Assembly: GCF_018437505.1 (NCBI RefSeq)
Contig: NZ_CP072467.1
Span: 1,612,001-1,676,000, forward strand
Length of the DNA stretch: 64,000 bases
DNA from: Spiractinospora alimapuensis
GTDB lineage: Bacteria; Actinomycetota; Actinomycetes; Streptosporangiales; Streptosporangiaceae
Direction: 5' to 3'
This document shows, piece by piece, positions 26,647 to 35,304 of this stretch; position 1 is the first letter of the stretch; every line of letters begins with the position of its first letter. The notes below the pieces were generated by a model that saw only the letters and a program-made list of their open reading frames with translations, did no database searches and had not been told where the DNA came from. Both the position numbers and the translations under genes were made by a program.

Positions 26647-28322
26647 GTCGTGGCCACCGCCTCGTTTCGAATCGTGCGTAGCGCGTGGAGGACGGAGCTC
26701 CCCCCACGGCCGAAGTGGTCGTGGAGTTCGGTGTAGATGTCGTACAGGGCGTCGTAGGATCGCACGCGCCCGGGATCGGGCCGGTAGACGTCGGCCTCCC
26801 GTGACCCCATGGCGTCGGCCGCCGCGTGGATGTCGGGGTAGGCGCCGGCGGCGACCGCGGCGTGGATGGCCGATCCCAGGGCCGGTGCCTCCGCCGAACC
26901 GACGAGACTGATGGGCCGCCCAAGTACGTCGGCGTAGACCTGCATGACGAACCCGTTGCGGATGAGTCCCCCCGCCGCGATCAGTTCTCGGACCTCCACC
27001 CCCGCATTCTCGAAGGACTCAACGATGGTGCGGGTACCGAAGGCCGTCGCCTCCACGAGCGCTCGGTAGATCTCCTCCGGCCGCGTGGCGAGGGTGAGTC
27101 CGGCGACAACGCCGGAGAGGTCATGGTCGACCAGCACGGAACGGTTTCCGCTGTGCCAGTCCAGCGCGACGAGGCCGTGCGCCCCCACGGCCTGCTCGGA
27201 GGCGAGCTCCGACAGCAGCACGTGTGCGCTGACGCCGCGCTCCCGCGCACGGCGCGTGTACTCGTCGGGAAGGCAGCGATCGACGAACCAGCCGAAGATG
27301 TCCCCCACTCCACTCTGGCCCGCCTCGTAGCCCCAGAGTCCTGGGACTATTCCGTCGCGGACGACTCCGCACATCCCCGGTACGGGGACGAGCGTGTCGG
27401 CGTTCATCACATGGCACGTACTGGTGCCCATGACGGCGAGCAACTGGCCGGGGCGGGTCGCGCCCGCGGCGGCGGCCGTCACGTGGGCGTCCACGTTGCC
27501 CACCGCGACCGTCGTCCCTTCCCGCAGGCCGGTCCACCGCGCGGCGCGGTCGGTGAGTCGACCCGCCGGCTGACCAAGATGCGACAGGGGGCCGCGCATC
27601 TTGTCGTCCACGACGCCCTCGAACCCCGGCGCGACGCTGGCGAGGTACTCGCGCGACGGCCAGTCCCCGTCCTGGTGGAGGCCCTTGTAACCGGCGCTGC
27701 AGACATTGCGGGTCTCGCGTCCGGACAGTTCCCAGACGATCCAGTCCGCCGCCTCGATCCATCGGTCGGACCGCGCGAACACGTCCGGGTCCTCTCGCAG
27801 GACCTGTAGTGCCTTGGCGAACTGCCACTCCGCGGAGACCCGACCTCCGTAGCGGTCCAACCACTTCTCCGCCCTTCGGCGCGCCGCGGCGTTCACCATG
27901 TCGGCCTCCGCCTGGGCGGCGTGGTGCTTCCACAGCTTCGGATAGGCGTGCGACCGGTCCGTGAGGCCGTCGATCTCGCACAGAGGCGTGCCGTCGATTC
28001 GGGTGGGCAGCACGGTGCACGCGGTGAAGTCGGTTCCGATTCCGATCACCTGGTCGGGGGTGACGCCGGCACGGGTCAACGCCTCGGGCACGGCGCGACG
28101 CAGTACCTGTCGCCAGTCCTCCGGGATCTGCAGACAGGTCTCCGGGGGGAGTTCCGTGGCTTCACCGGGGAGGCGTCGCGTGACCACTCCGTGCTCGTAG
28201 TCGTGAACGGCGCTGCCCAGTTCCGTGCCGTCGCGGACCCGTACCACGACGGCGCGCCCCGAAAGAGTCCCGAAGTCGACGCCGACGACGACTGTGTTGT
28301 TAGCGCTAACATTATCCGCCAC
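26643..28322 (-). CDS. araB: Ribulokinase
   Basis: FGGY-family kinase of 559 residues that phosphorylates L-ribulose with ATP. The N-terminal phosphate loop is VGVDFGTLSGRAVVV, and the C-terminal block is ELIAAGGLIRNGFVMQVYADVLGRPI. The only start that keeps the phosphate loop is GTG 28322, with GAGAGG about ten bases upstream. The palindromic operator TGTTAGCGCTAACA overlaps codons 4-9, so repressor binding would sit on the very start of the gene. GATAAT at the start of this region resembles a -10 box. It is the promoter-proximal gene of the locus. Confidence 0.94.
   Translation of the reverse strand: MADNVSANNTVVVGVDFGTLSGRAVVVRVRDGTELGSAVHDYEHGVVTRRLPGEATELPPETCLQIPEDWRQVLRRAVPEALTRAGVTPDQVIGIGTDFTACTVLPTRIDGTPLCEIDGLTDRSHAYPKLWKHHAAQAEADMVNAAARRRAEKWLDRYGGRVSAEWQFAKALQVLREDPDVFARSDRWIEAADWIVWELSGRETRNVCSAGYKGLHQDGDWPSREYLASVAPGFEGVVDDKMRGPLSHLGQPAGRLTDRAARWTGLREGTTVAVGNVDAHVTAAAAGATRPGQLLAVMGTSTCHVMNADTLVPVPGMCGVVRDGIVPGLWGYEAGQSGVGDIFGWFVDRCLPDEYTRRARERGVSAHVLLSELASEQAVGAHGLVALDWHSGNRSVLVDHDLSGVVAGLTLATRPEEIYRALVEATAFGTRTIVESFENAGVEVRELIAAGGLIRNGFVMQVYADVLGRPISLVGSAEAPALGSAIHAAVAAGAYPDIHAAADAMGSREADVYRPDPGRVRSYDALYDIYTELHDHFGRGGSSVLHALRTIRNEAVATT
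28298..28311. promoter_or_regulatory. Operator of the arabinose repressor (inside araB start)
   Basis: Perfect 14-bp palindrome TGTTAGCGCTAACA with the central CG typical of LacI-family operators. An identical copy lies at 29528-29541 in front of the repressor gene. This copy covers araB codons 4-9, and on the minus strand a GATAAT hexamer overlaps its edge. The repeat is directly visible; binding by the adjacent LacI-family protein is inference with strong contextual support. Confidence 0.85.
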
Positions 28323-28382
28323 CGTGCACGGTCCTCTCGCTGTCGCCCATGCTCGCGTCTCCTCTCCTGCGAATCCGTGTCG

Positions 28383-29420
28383 TCAATCGCGCGTGGCCGG
28401 GACGCGCGAGGTACTCCCCCTTTCGATCAACCGAGCCGGGACCACGATCCTGCGGGGCTCCCCGGAGAACCGTCGGTCACCGTCGATCCGGTCGAGGAGG
28501 AGCTGAATGCTGGACTTCCCGACCGAGGCGAAGTCCTGCCACACGGTCGTCAACGGGGGGCTGAAGAAGGCCGCCTCGGGGATGTCGTCGAATCCGACCA
28601 CGCTGACGTCCTCCGGGACACGGATGCCGGACTCGCCGAACGCCCGCAACACCCCCAGGGCCATTTGGTCGTTCGCCACGAAGACCGCACTGGCGCCCCG
28701 CTGATGGCGTACCACGCTGAGGCCGGCCTCGTATCCCGAGCTCGGACTCCAGTCCCCCCTGATCACGTCGGGGGCGTCGATCCCCGCGTCGGTCAGGGCC
28801 GCCCTCCATCCCGCGACCCGATGTTCGGCCTCCAGCCAGTCCGGCGGCCCCGCGACATGCAGTACCCGCCGATGACCGAGGGCCAGGAGATGCTCGGTGG
28901 CCATATACGCACCGCCGTACTGGTCCACACACGCCACGGGCATCCTCGGCGCCTCACCTCCCTCCACCGCGACAAGCGGTAGGTCGTCGGGGAGCTCGCC
29001 GAGGGAGTCGACCGCGGCCCGCTGCGGTGCGATCACGATGAATCCGTCCACCGACTGCTCGCTCAGATAGTCCACCGCCTCACGGACGGTGCCCGGGGTG
29101 ATCGTCTTGAGGCTGACGATGCTGACGAAGTAACCGGCGTCCCGAGCCGCCTGCTCGATACTGAACAGAGTGCTGGCCGGTCCGTAGTGCGTGGTCTCGA
29201 AGGCGACCACGCCCAGGACGTTGGTGCGGCGCGTCACCAACGCGCGCGCCGAGGAGTTGCGGTGGTATCCGAGCTCCTCGATCGCCGAGCGGACCCGCTC
29301 CCGCGTTTCCGGACGCACGTTGGGATGGTCGTTGAGCACCCGAGACACGGTCTGGTGGGACACTCCGGCCCGGTGCGCGACGTCCGCCATCACAGGGGGG
29401 CGGGGGCTCGGATTCGCCAT
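28383..29420 (-). CDS. LacI-family repressor of the arabinose locus
   Basis: Regulator of 345 residues. The N-terminal helix-turn-helix and hinge (MADVAHRAGVSHQTVSRVLN, starting near residue 11) are followed by a sugar-binding domain with SVVGFDDIPEAAFFSPPLT. ATG 29420 is chosen because GGGGAG lies ten bases upstream; ATG 29438 is an alternative. It lies directly upstream of araB on the same strand, 60 bp apart. Two identical LacI-type operators, one in its own promoter and one at araB, suggest that it represses both itself and the locus, with arabinose or a derivative as inducer. It differs from the GntR-type AraR of Bacillus. Confidence 0.9.
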   Translation of the reverse strand: MANPSPRPPVMADVAHRAGVSHQTVSRVLNDHPNVRPETRERVRSAIEELGYHRNSSARALVTRRTNVLGVVAFETTHYGPASTLFSIEQAARDAGYFVSIVSLKTITPGTVREAVDYLSEQSVDGFIVIAPQRAAVDSLGELPDDLPLVAVEGGEAPRMPVACVDQYGGAYMATEHLLALGHRRVLHVAGPPDWLEAEHRVAGWRAALTDAGIDAPDVIRGDWSPSSGYEAGLSVVRHQRGASAVFVANDQMALGVLRAFGESGIRVPEDVSVVGFDDIPEAAFFSPPLTTVWQDFASVGKSSIQLLLDRIDGDRRFSGEPRRIVVPARLIERGSTSRVPATRD

Positions 29421-29525
29421 CGGTCGGTGACTCCCCATCAGACGTGTCTTGGGCCACGCACGCATCCCCGGACGGCCGGTCGCGGGCATCCACCGACACG
29501 AAGGGGATCATGTGACGCACGCTAC

Positions 29526-29554
29526 ATTGTTAGCGCTAACATCATCGTCGTCAA
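29526..29554 (-). promoter_or_regulatory. Promoter of the LacI-family repressor gene
   Basis: On the minus strand TTGACG (29549-29554) and AACAAT (29526-29531) are separated by 17 bp. The operator palindrome fills the spacer and overlaps the -10, so bound repressor would block polymerase. The -35 is five of six to consensus; the -10 is four of six. Confidence 0.6.
29528..29541. promoter_or_regulatory. Operator of the arabinose repressor (in its own promoter)
   Basis: Second exact copy of TGTTAGCGCTAACA, about 108 bp upstream of the repressor start codon, inside the -35/-10 spacer. It indicates negative autoregulation. The copy at 28298-28311 is 1230 bp away (start to start), so a repressor tetramer could bridge both sites by looping; this is inference. 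Confidence 0.85.
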
Positions 29555-29654
29555 GAGGGTGGGCGAAACGACCCCCGATCGTTCCGAGGTCTCTCGTCAC
29601 GCCTCCCCAGAGGACCCGTCGCCCACTCAGCGTCGTGGGTGGCGATCTTGGAGG

Positions 29655-30926
29655 TCAGGACCGCGGGGCTCCGCCGAGGAGATCGCGGTGGCGGGCCAGC
29701 GCGGAGGTGTCGGTGAAGGAGGCGGCCTGGTCGATGACAGCGCGCAACGCGTCCCCCTCCGACCGAGCGCGGAGGAAAGCGTCCCGGAACGTGGGCTCCA
29801 ACGTCGCCGGGGCGCCACGCCGCAGTTCGGTGACGAGCTCGTACATCACCTCGCGCTCGCGTTCCCGGTGGGCGCTGGCACCGTCCCGCCCCATCACGTA
29901 GCACCGCGCGACCGCCTTCAGCAGCGCACACTCCAACAGCTCCCGCCGGGGGACGACGAGCTCCGCACCGTAGCGCGCCAGGGGCGTCCGGCCGTAACGC
30001 CGCTGGGTCGCCGCCTGGGCCGCGCGACAAAACCGTCCGATCAGGCCGCTGGTCAGGTCCTTCAACGCCGCGAGAGACCGTACTCCGCCGTCGAACTCCT
30101 CAGGCCAGCAATCCTCGCCCATGAGGTCGGCGAAGACCTCCTCCAATTCAGCGGGGTCCGCCACGAGGTCGTGGGCGTACTCCCGCGCCGCGACCTCCGC
30201 GACACGGGCGCGTTCCACGGGATCCCGCAGCGCCCCCATCGGCACGAGCCCGGCGTACAGACCGTCCTCCAGGTCGTGGACGGAGTAGGCGACGTCATCG
30301 GACCAGTCCATGACCTGCGCCTCGACGCAGCGGCGAGTCGACTCCGCGCCGTCGCGGATCCAGTCGAACACTGGTTGGTCGTCGGCGTAGACGTTGAACT
30401 TCGCGCTGTCGCCACGCCGGGGCCATGGATACTTCACCGTCGCGTCCAGCGTCGCCCGGGTCAGGTTGAGCCCCGCGCTCTCCCCCGCCTCGTCCAACAC
30501 CTTGCACTCCAGCCGGGTCAGCAACCGCAGGCTCTGCGCGTTCCCCTCGAACCCGCCACAGGGCGCGGCCATCGCGTCCAGCACCGCCTCACCGTTGTGT
30601 CCGAACGGCGGGTGGCCGAGATCATGGGCGAGACACGCCGCCTCCACGAGATCGGGGTCGCAGCCCAGGACCCGTCCCAGCTCCCGACCGATCTGGGCGC
30701 ACTCCAACGAGTGGGTCAGGCGGGTCCGGGGGAAGTCACTGGATCCGGGGCGCACCACCTGCGTCTTGGCGGCCAGACGTCGCAGGGCGAAACTGTGCAG
30801 GACGCGTGCCCGGTCACGTTCGAACGGGCCCCGTTCCCGGTTCTTCGGTGGCTCGACGACCCACCGGTGTCGGTCGGTGTCGGTGTAGACGGACCCCGGC
30901 TCCGGTCCCGCCTCAGACAGCCTCAA
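29655..30926 (-). CDS. dgt: Deoxyguanosinetriphosphate triphosphohydrolase-like protein
   Basis: HD-domain dNTPase of 423 residues that would release triphosphate from dGTP or other dNTPs. The metal-binding HD set is His72 (LTHSLE), His101-Asp102 (LAHDLGHPPFGHNGE) and a later Asp in DWSDDVAYSVHD. The start is taken as TTG 30926, six bases after GGGAG and overlapping the preceding gene by 14 bp. The frame also opens at 30983, deep inside that gene. In mycobacteria and relatives this gene lies next to dnaG; here the arabinose locus lies between them. Confidence 0.93.
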   Translation of the reverse strand: MRLSEAGPEPGSVYTDTDRHRWVVEPPKNRERGPFERDRARVLHSFALRRLAAKTQVVRPGSSDFPRTRLTHSLECAQIGRELGRVLGCDPDLVEAACLAHDLGHPPFGHNGEAVLDAMAAPCGGFEGNAQSLRLLTRLECKVLDEAGESAGLNLTRATLDATVKYPWPRRGDSAKFNVYADDQPVFDWIRDGAESTRRCVEAQVMDWSDDVAYSVHDLEDGLYAGLVPMGALRDPVERARVAEVAAREYAHDLVADPAELEEVFADLMGEDCWPEEFDGGVRSLAALKDLTSGLIGRFCRAAQAATQRRYGRTPLARYGAELVVPRRELLECALLKAVARCYVMGRDGASAHREREREVMYELVTELRRGAPATLEPTFRDAFLRARSEGDALRAVIDQAASFTDTSALARHRDLLGGAPRS

Positions 30927-31959
30927 TCTTGACTCCCGCGCTCTCCCCGAACGTCCAGTAGTACAGCAGGGAGGCGGCTTCACGCGTGATGTACCAGAGC
31001 TGTGTCTCGCGGGTGAGGACCGCGGGACCCGACCGGGCGGGCGAGGTCCCCGCGTCGATTCCCGTGTCGGAGGCGATCACCTTCGAACGCAGCGCGTGCC
31101 AGGGGTCGGAGACGATGATGGCGCTGGACCAGCCCCGTTCGTCGAAGCTCTCGGCGACGGCCTCCAGCGAGTCCAGGGAGTCGCTGCCCTCGCCGACGCC
31201 GACCACGTTCTCCGAGGGCACGCCTTGCTCGACCAACCAGTTACGTCCGGCCTCGCCCTCGGTGTAGTTGTCCCCCGGCAGGCCACCACCGACGGTGACG
31301 ATGGCGGGGGCAACGCCTTCGTCGTAAAGGTTCATCGCGTGGGTGAGACGTGCCTCGAAGACGGGCGACGGTCGGCCGTTGTACTGGCTCGCCCCCATGA
31401 CCACGATCGCGTCCGAGGGAGTGCGATCGTCCTGGCGTGCGGTGAACCACACACTGGCCCACGTGAGCACGGGAACGAGAACGGCCACGAGGAGGAGGGT
31501 GGCCACGACCCAGCGGAAGCGGAACCGACGGCGCGGCCGGCGCGGCGGCGGGCGGCGCCGTGGTGGCTCAGGCGGCTCCGGCGGTTCTGGCGGGTCGAGC
31601 GGCGGCTCATTCCAACCGGGGGCCGGCTCGGGCCGAGGGCGCACTTCGTCGCGGACGAACGGGCGGGTCACGTCGGCGGCGCCGGGCGGGCCGACCGTGC
31701 TGTCGGACGTGGGTCGGGGGCCGGTCCCGGTCGACGCGGACGGACCAGCGCCGATGACGGTGGTCTCGTCGCGGGAGGGTGGCGACGGCCGGACGAGGGC
31801 CTGTGTCGCGTCCGGATCCGGTCCCGGGCGACGTGCCCCGGAACCGTCGGGCGCGTCACCGCGCTCCCCGCTCGGAACCCTCAACCCGGCCCCCCTCGAC
31901 GACGTGACCTCAGGTCCTACCCTGCCGACGTCATCGACAATAGCCAACGCGGGCAACAT
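30913..31959 (-). CDS. DUF218 (YdcF-like) membrane protein
   Basis: Protein of about 348 residues. The first 130 are low-complexity, rich in Pro, Arg and Gly, then one transmembrane helix (WVVATLLLVAVLVPVLTW), then a DUF218 domain (SDAIVVMGASQYNGRPSPVFEARL and VTVGGGLPG). DUF218 proteins such as ElyC/SanA affect the cell envelope; the biochemical activity is unclear. Start ATG 31959 is tentative: the frame is open to 32325 and no strong ribosome site is seen. The 3' end overlaps dgt, which suggests coupling. Confidence 0.75.
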   Translation of the reverse strand: MLPALAIVDDVGRVGPEVTSSRGAGLRVPSGERGDAPDGSGARRPGPDPDATQALVRPSPPSRDETTVIGAGPSASTGTGPRPTSDSTVGPPGAADVTRPFVRDEVRPRPEPAPGWNEPPLDPPEPPEPPEPPRRRPPPRRPRRRFRFRWVVATLLLVAVLVPVLTWASVWFTARQDDRTPSDAIVVMGASQYNGRPSPVFEARLTHAMNLYDEGVAPAIVTVGGGLPGDNYTEGEAGRNWLVEQGVPSENVVGVGEGSDSLDSLEAVAESFDERGWSSAIIVSDPWHALRSKVIASDTGIDAGTSPARSGPAVLTRETQLWYITREAASLLYYWTFGESAGVKIEAV

Positions 31960-32018
31960 CCCGAGACAAACCGTGCCGGGGGCCCAGGTCCCCCGACACA
32001 CAGGTTCCGGACGGCCCG

Positions 32019-34706
32019 TCAGGTCGCGCGGCGGGCGGCACGCCCCGCCTCGAGGCGCGCGACCGGAACCCGGAACGGCGAGCAGGAGACGTAGTCGAGC
32101 CCGGCGTCGTGGAAGAAGTGAACCGACGCCGGATCCCCTCCGTGTTCGCCGCAGACACCCAGCTTGATGTCGGGACGACGCGCCCGTCCCTCTGTCGCGG
32201 CGATCTGGACGAGACGGCCGACTCCGTCGATGTCCAGGGTCTCGAAGGGGGACGCCCCGAACACGCCCTTCTCCAGGTAGGCGGAGAAGAACGACGCCTC
32301 CACGTCGTCCCGCGAGAAGCCCCACACGGTCTGGGTCAGGTCGTTGGTGCCGAAGGAGAAGAACTCGGCGTGCTCGGCGAGTGGCCCGGCCGTCAGGGCG
32401 GCGCGGGGCAGCTCGATCATGGTGCCCACGGGGAAGTCCAGCTCCACGCCGTACTCCTCGGAGACCTCCCGGAGTACCGCGAGGGACTCGTCACGAATGA
32501 TCTCCAGCTCCTGCACCGTGCCCACCAGCGGGATCATGACCTCCGGACGAGGGTGGCCACCGGCACGGCGTCGCTCGGCCGCGGCCTGGGCGATCGCGCG
32601 CACCTGCATGGTGAACAGCCCAGGCACCACGAGACCGAGGCGGACGCCGCGCAGACCCAGCATCGGATTCTGTTCGTGGAGGCGGTGGACGGCCTGCAGG
32701 AGGCGCAGGTCGTTCTCCACACTCTCCCCGCGGGCCTCCGCGACGGCGACCCGCACCGACAGCTCGGTGATGTCGGGCAGGAACTCGTGCAGCGGAGGGT
32801 CGAGTAGTCGTACCGTGACCGGGAGGCCGTCCATGGCCGCGAGGATCTCCACGAAGTCCGCGCACTGCAACGGGAGGAGGGCGTCCAGCGCGTCCGCGCG
32901 TTCCCCGTCGGTGTGCGCGAGGATCAGTGCCTCCACCAGCTCCCGGCGGCTCCCGAGGAACATGTGCTCGGTACGGCACAGACCGATTCCCTGCGCGCCC
33001 ATCCGGCGCGCCCGGGCCGCGTCCTCGGCCGTGTCGGCGTTGGCCCGGACGTACATGCGGCGCGCCGCGTCCACGTAGTTCATGATGCGGTGCACCGCGC
33101 GCACCAGGTCGTCCGCCTGGTCGGAGGCCGGGTCGATCTCGCCCTCGAAGTACCGAACGACCGGCGAGGACACCACGGGTACCGAGCCGCGGAACACCTC
33201 TCCCGTCGTACCGTCGACGGAGATCACCTCTCCCTCCTCCACAATCTCCCCGCCGGGGGCGGTGAACCGCCGGTTCTTGGTGTCCACGTCGAGGTCCTCC
33301 GCGCCGCACACGCAGGTCTTCCCCATCCCCCGAGCCACGACGGCGGCGTGCGAGGTCTTGCCTCCACGGCTGGTGAGGATGCCGCGAGCGGCGATCATGC
33401 CGTCCAGGTCGTCGGGGTTGGTCTCCCGGCGCACCAGGATGACGTCCTCGCCGCTGCGCGACCACTTGACCGCGGTGTAGGAGTCGAAGACGGCCCTTCC
33501 CACGGCCGCCCCGGGGGAGGCGTTCATTCCGCGCCCGAGCAGGTCCCGGGGAACGTCGGGGTCCTCGGTGAATCGGGGGAACATGAGCTGGGCGAGTTGG
33601 TCGCCGTTGACGCGGTCAGCCGCTTCCTCAAGTGTGATCACCTGCTGGTCGAGGAGCTGGTTGGCGATCCGGAACGCGGCCGCGGCGGTCCGCTTGCCCA
33701 CCCGCGTCTGCAGCATCCACAGTGTGCCGCGTTCGATGGTGAACTCGATGTCACAGAGGTCGCGGTAGTGGTTCTCCAACCGTTCCATGATGTCCAGCAG
33801 GCTCCGGTAGCAGTCCGGCGCGAGGGTCTCGAGGTCGGCGAGGGGCATGGTGTTACGGATCCCGGCGACGACGTCCTCGCCCTGTGCGTTCGCGAGATAG
33901 TCGCCGTACACGCCTTGGGCCCCGGTCGCCGGGTCCCGGGTGAAGGCCACGCCCGTGCCGGAGTCCGGCCCGAGGTTGCCGAACACCATCGCGCAGACGT
34001 TCACCGCCGTGCCCAGGTCGCCGGGGATACGTTCCTGACGGCGGTAGAGCACCGCGCGTGGCGCGGTCCAGGAGTCGAAGACGGCACGGATCGCGCGCCT
34101 CATCTGCTCGCGGGGGTCGTCGGGGAACGGGTGTCCGGTGTGTTCCGCGACGGCGTCCTTGAACTCACCGACGAGCCCCTTCAGGGCGTCGACGCCGAGT
34201 CCCGTGTCCTCGACGACACCCCTGGAGGACTTGGCGGCCTCGACGGCCTCCTCGAATAGGTCACCGTCCAGTCCCAGCACGGTACGTCCGAACATCTGGA
34301 TCAGGCGACGGTAGGAGTCCCACGCGAACCGCTCGTCTCCGGACTGGGCCGCGAGTCCCGCGACCGACTCCTCGTTCAGCCCGATGTTGAGGACCGTCTC
34401 CATCATGCCTGGCATGGAGTGCTTGGCTCCGGACCGTACGCTCACCAGGAGGGGATCGTCCGGCTGTCCCAGTCGCTTGCCCATGGCGCGCTCGAGCGCC
34501 GCGAGGTGGGTGTCGATCTGGGCGTCGAGGTCCTCGGGCGGGGATCCGTTGCTGAGATAGTGACGGCAGGCTTCGGTGGTGATGGTGAACCCCGGAGGAA
34601 CCGGCAGTCCCAGACGCGTCATCTCGGCGAGGTTGGCTCCCTTGCCGCCGAGGAGGTCCTTGAGTTCCTTGCTTCCTTCGGTGAAGTCATAGACAAACTT
34701 GGGCAC
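32019..34706 (-). CDS. ppdK: Pyruvate, phosphate dikinase
   Basis: Full-length PPDK of 895 residues. It interconverts pyruvate, ATP and phosphate with phosphoenolpyruvate, AMP and pyrophosphate. The ATP-grasp domain is N-terminal (LLGGKGANLAEM, RSGAKHSMPGMM). The swivelling phosphohistidine is His453 in GGKTSHAAVVARGMG. The PEP-binding barrel ends with KLGVCGEHGGDP, which contains the catalytic Cys. Two GTG codons are adjacent; the second (34706) gives the family N-terminus MPKFVYDFTEG and a better distance from AGGAG. It stands alone, with about 600 bp upstream before glyS. Confidence 0.96.
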   Translation of the reverse strand: MPKFVYDFTEGSKELKDLLGGKGANLAEMTRLGLPVPPGFTITTEACRHYLSNGSPPEDLDAQIDTHLAALERAMGKRLGQPDDPLLVSVRSGAKHSMPGMMETVLNIGLNEESVAGLAAQSGDERFAWDSYRRLIQMFGRTVLGLDGDLFEEAVEAAKSSRGVVEDTGLGVDALKGLVGEFKDAVAEHTGHPFPDDPREQMRRAIRAVFDSWTAPRAVLYRRQERIPGDLGTAVNVCAMVFGNLGPDSGTGVAFTRDPATGAQGVYGDYLANAQGEDVVAGIRNTMPLADLETLAPDCYRSLLDIMERLENHYRDLCDIEFTIERGTLWMLQTRVGKRTAAAAFRIANQLLDQQVITLEEAADRVNGDQLAQLMFPRFTEDPDVPRDLLGRGMNASPGAAVGRAVFDSYTAVKWSRSGEDVILVRRETNPDDLDGMIAARGILTSRGGKTSHAAVVARGMGKTCVCGAEDLDVDTKNRRFTAPGGEIVEEGEVISVDGTTGEVFRGSVPVVSSPVVRYFEGEIDPASDQADDLVRAVHRIMNYVDAARRMYVRANADTAEDAARARRMGAQGIGLCRTEHMFLGSRRELVEALILAHTDGERADALDALLPLQCADFVEILAAMDGLPVTVRLLDPPLHEFLPDITELSVRVAVAEARGESVENDLRLLQAVHRLHEQNPMLGLRGVRLGLVVPGLFTMQVRAIAQAAAERRRAGGHPRPEVMIPLVGTVQELEIIRDESLAVLREVSEEYGVELDFPVGTMIELPRAALTAGPLAEHAEFFSFGTNDLTQTVWGFSRDDVEASFFSAYLEKGVFGASPFETLDIDGVGRLVQIAATEGRARRPDIKLGVCGEHGGDPASVHFFHDAGLDYVSCSPFRVPVARLEAGRAARRAT

Positions 34707-35304
34707 CACAGGCTCCTAGCAGTGTCTCCAGGACGCTTCCCGTGCCGCGTCACCCCCTCGAGCCCCCCGTGGGGGCGCCGCGCCATCGTGTGCGTCCTGT
34801 AGTCCGCGTCCGCGGCGTCGACCACGGACGGCGTGACTCTACTCAGCCGGCGTCGCCGCACCGCCCACCTCCCGACCATACCCACGTTTTCGCTGGTCAA
34901 TAGGACGGAGAGGCATAGCCCAAAGGTCTAGGCCGTTGACGGCATCATCTGCGGTATTCCCGATCTCCACCGGTGCGACGCGGTCCGAATCCCCCCGGCG
35001 TTCGACGGCGGGGGCCGTCCACGGTGCGCATCCTGTGTGTGCTCCAGCGTGGGCATCGCAACCCAATCGTCTTTGTTGCCCAGCCGAAACCAACGAAACG
35101 TCGCGGATTACCGGGACGTTCCGGACACACTACGCAAACCGCCCGGAGGCTGGAAGTGGAGCAAGATAAGTTCTACCGAGAGTTCCGCCGGTTGTGTGCG
35201 GCCGCGGAACACGAGAAGCGGCCGGGGACCACATCCCCCCGGGCCCCCGGCCGCTGTTTCGTTCCCGCGCGTCATTCGGCACGACGCGCCCGGCCCGTAC
35301 GTCC
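34707..35304. other. Gap of about 600 bp between ppdK and glyS
   Basis: No gene is supported here. Short frames on both strands lack recognisable products. GCCCCC-CGT-GGGGGC (34762-34776) is a perfect 6-bp hairpin in the ppdK leader. TTGACC at about 34895 (minus) could be part of the ppdK promoter but has no good -10 partner. The glyS terminator lies at 35217-35255. A short plus-strand frame from GTG 35155 begins plausibly but runs through that hairpin into glyS antisense. It was not annotated. Confidence 0.5.
35217..35255 (-). terminator. Terminator hairpin after glyS
   Basis: AGCGGCCGGGG (35217-35227) pairs perfectly with CCCCGGCCGCT (35245-35255), an 11-bp GC-rich stem with a 17-nt loop. 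It lies about 50 bp past the glyS stop. On the minus strand it is followed by TTCTCGTG, which is only weakly T-rich, as is common in high-GC actinomycetes. Confidence 0.7.

Noticed and set aside
14787-29654. Mobile element carrying the arabinose locus
   Set aside because: No transposase, integrase, terminal repeats or duplicated target site were found, so only a break in synteny is reported.
31977-31995. Terminator between ppdK and the DUF218 gene
   Set aside because: CGGGGG/CCCCCG forms a 6-bp hairpin, but it has no T-run and lies close to the uncertain start of the next gene.
34839-35093. 84-codon minus-strand frame in the ppdK-glyS gap
   Set aside because: No ribosome site and no recognisable sequence; the middle looks mildly protein-like but evidence is too thin.
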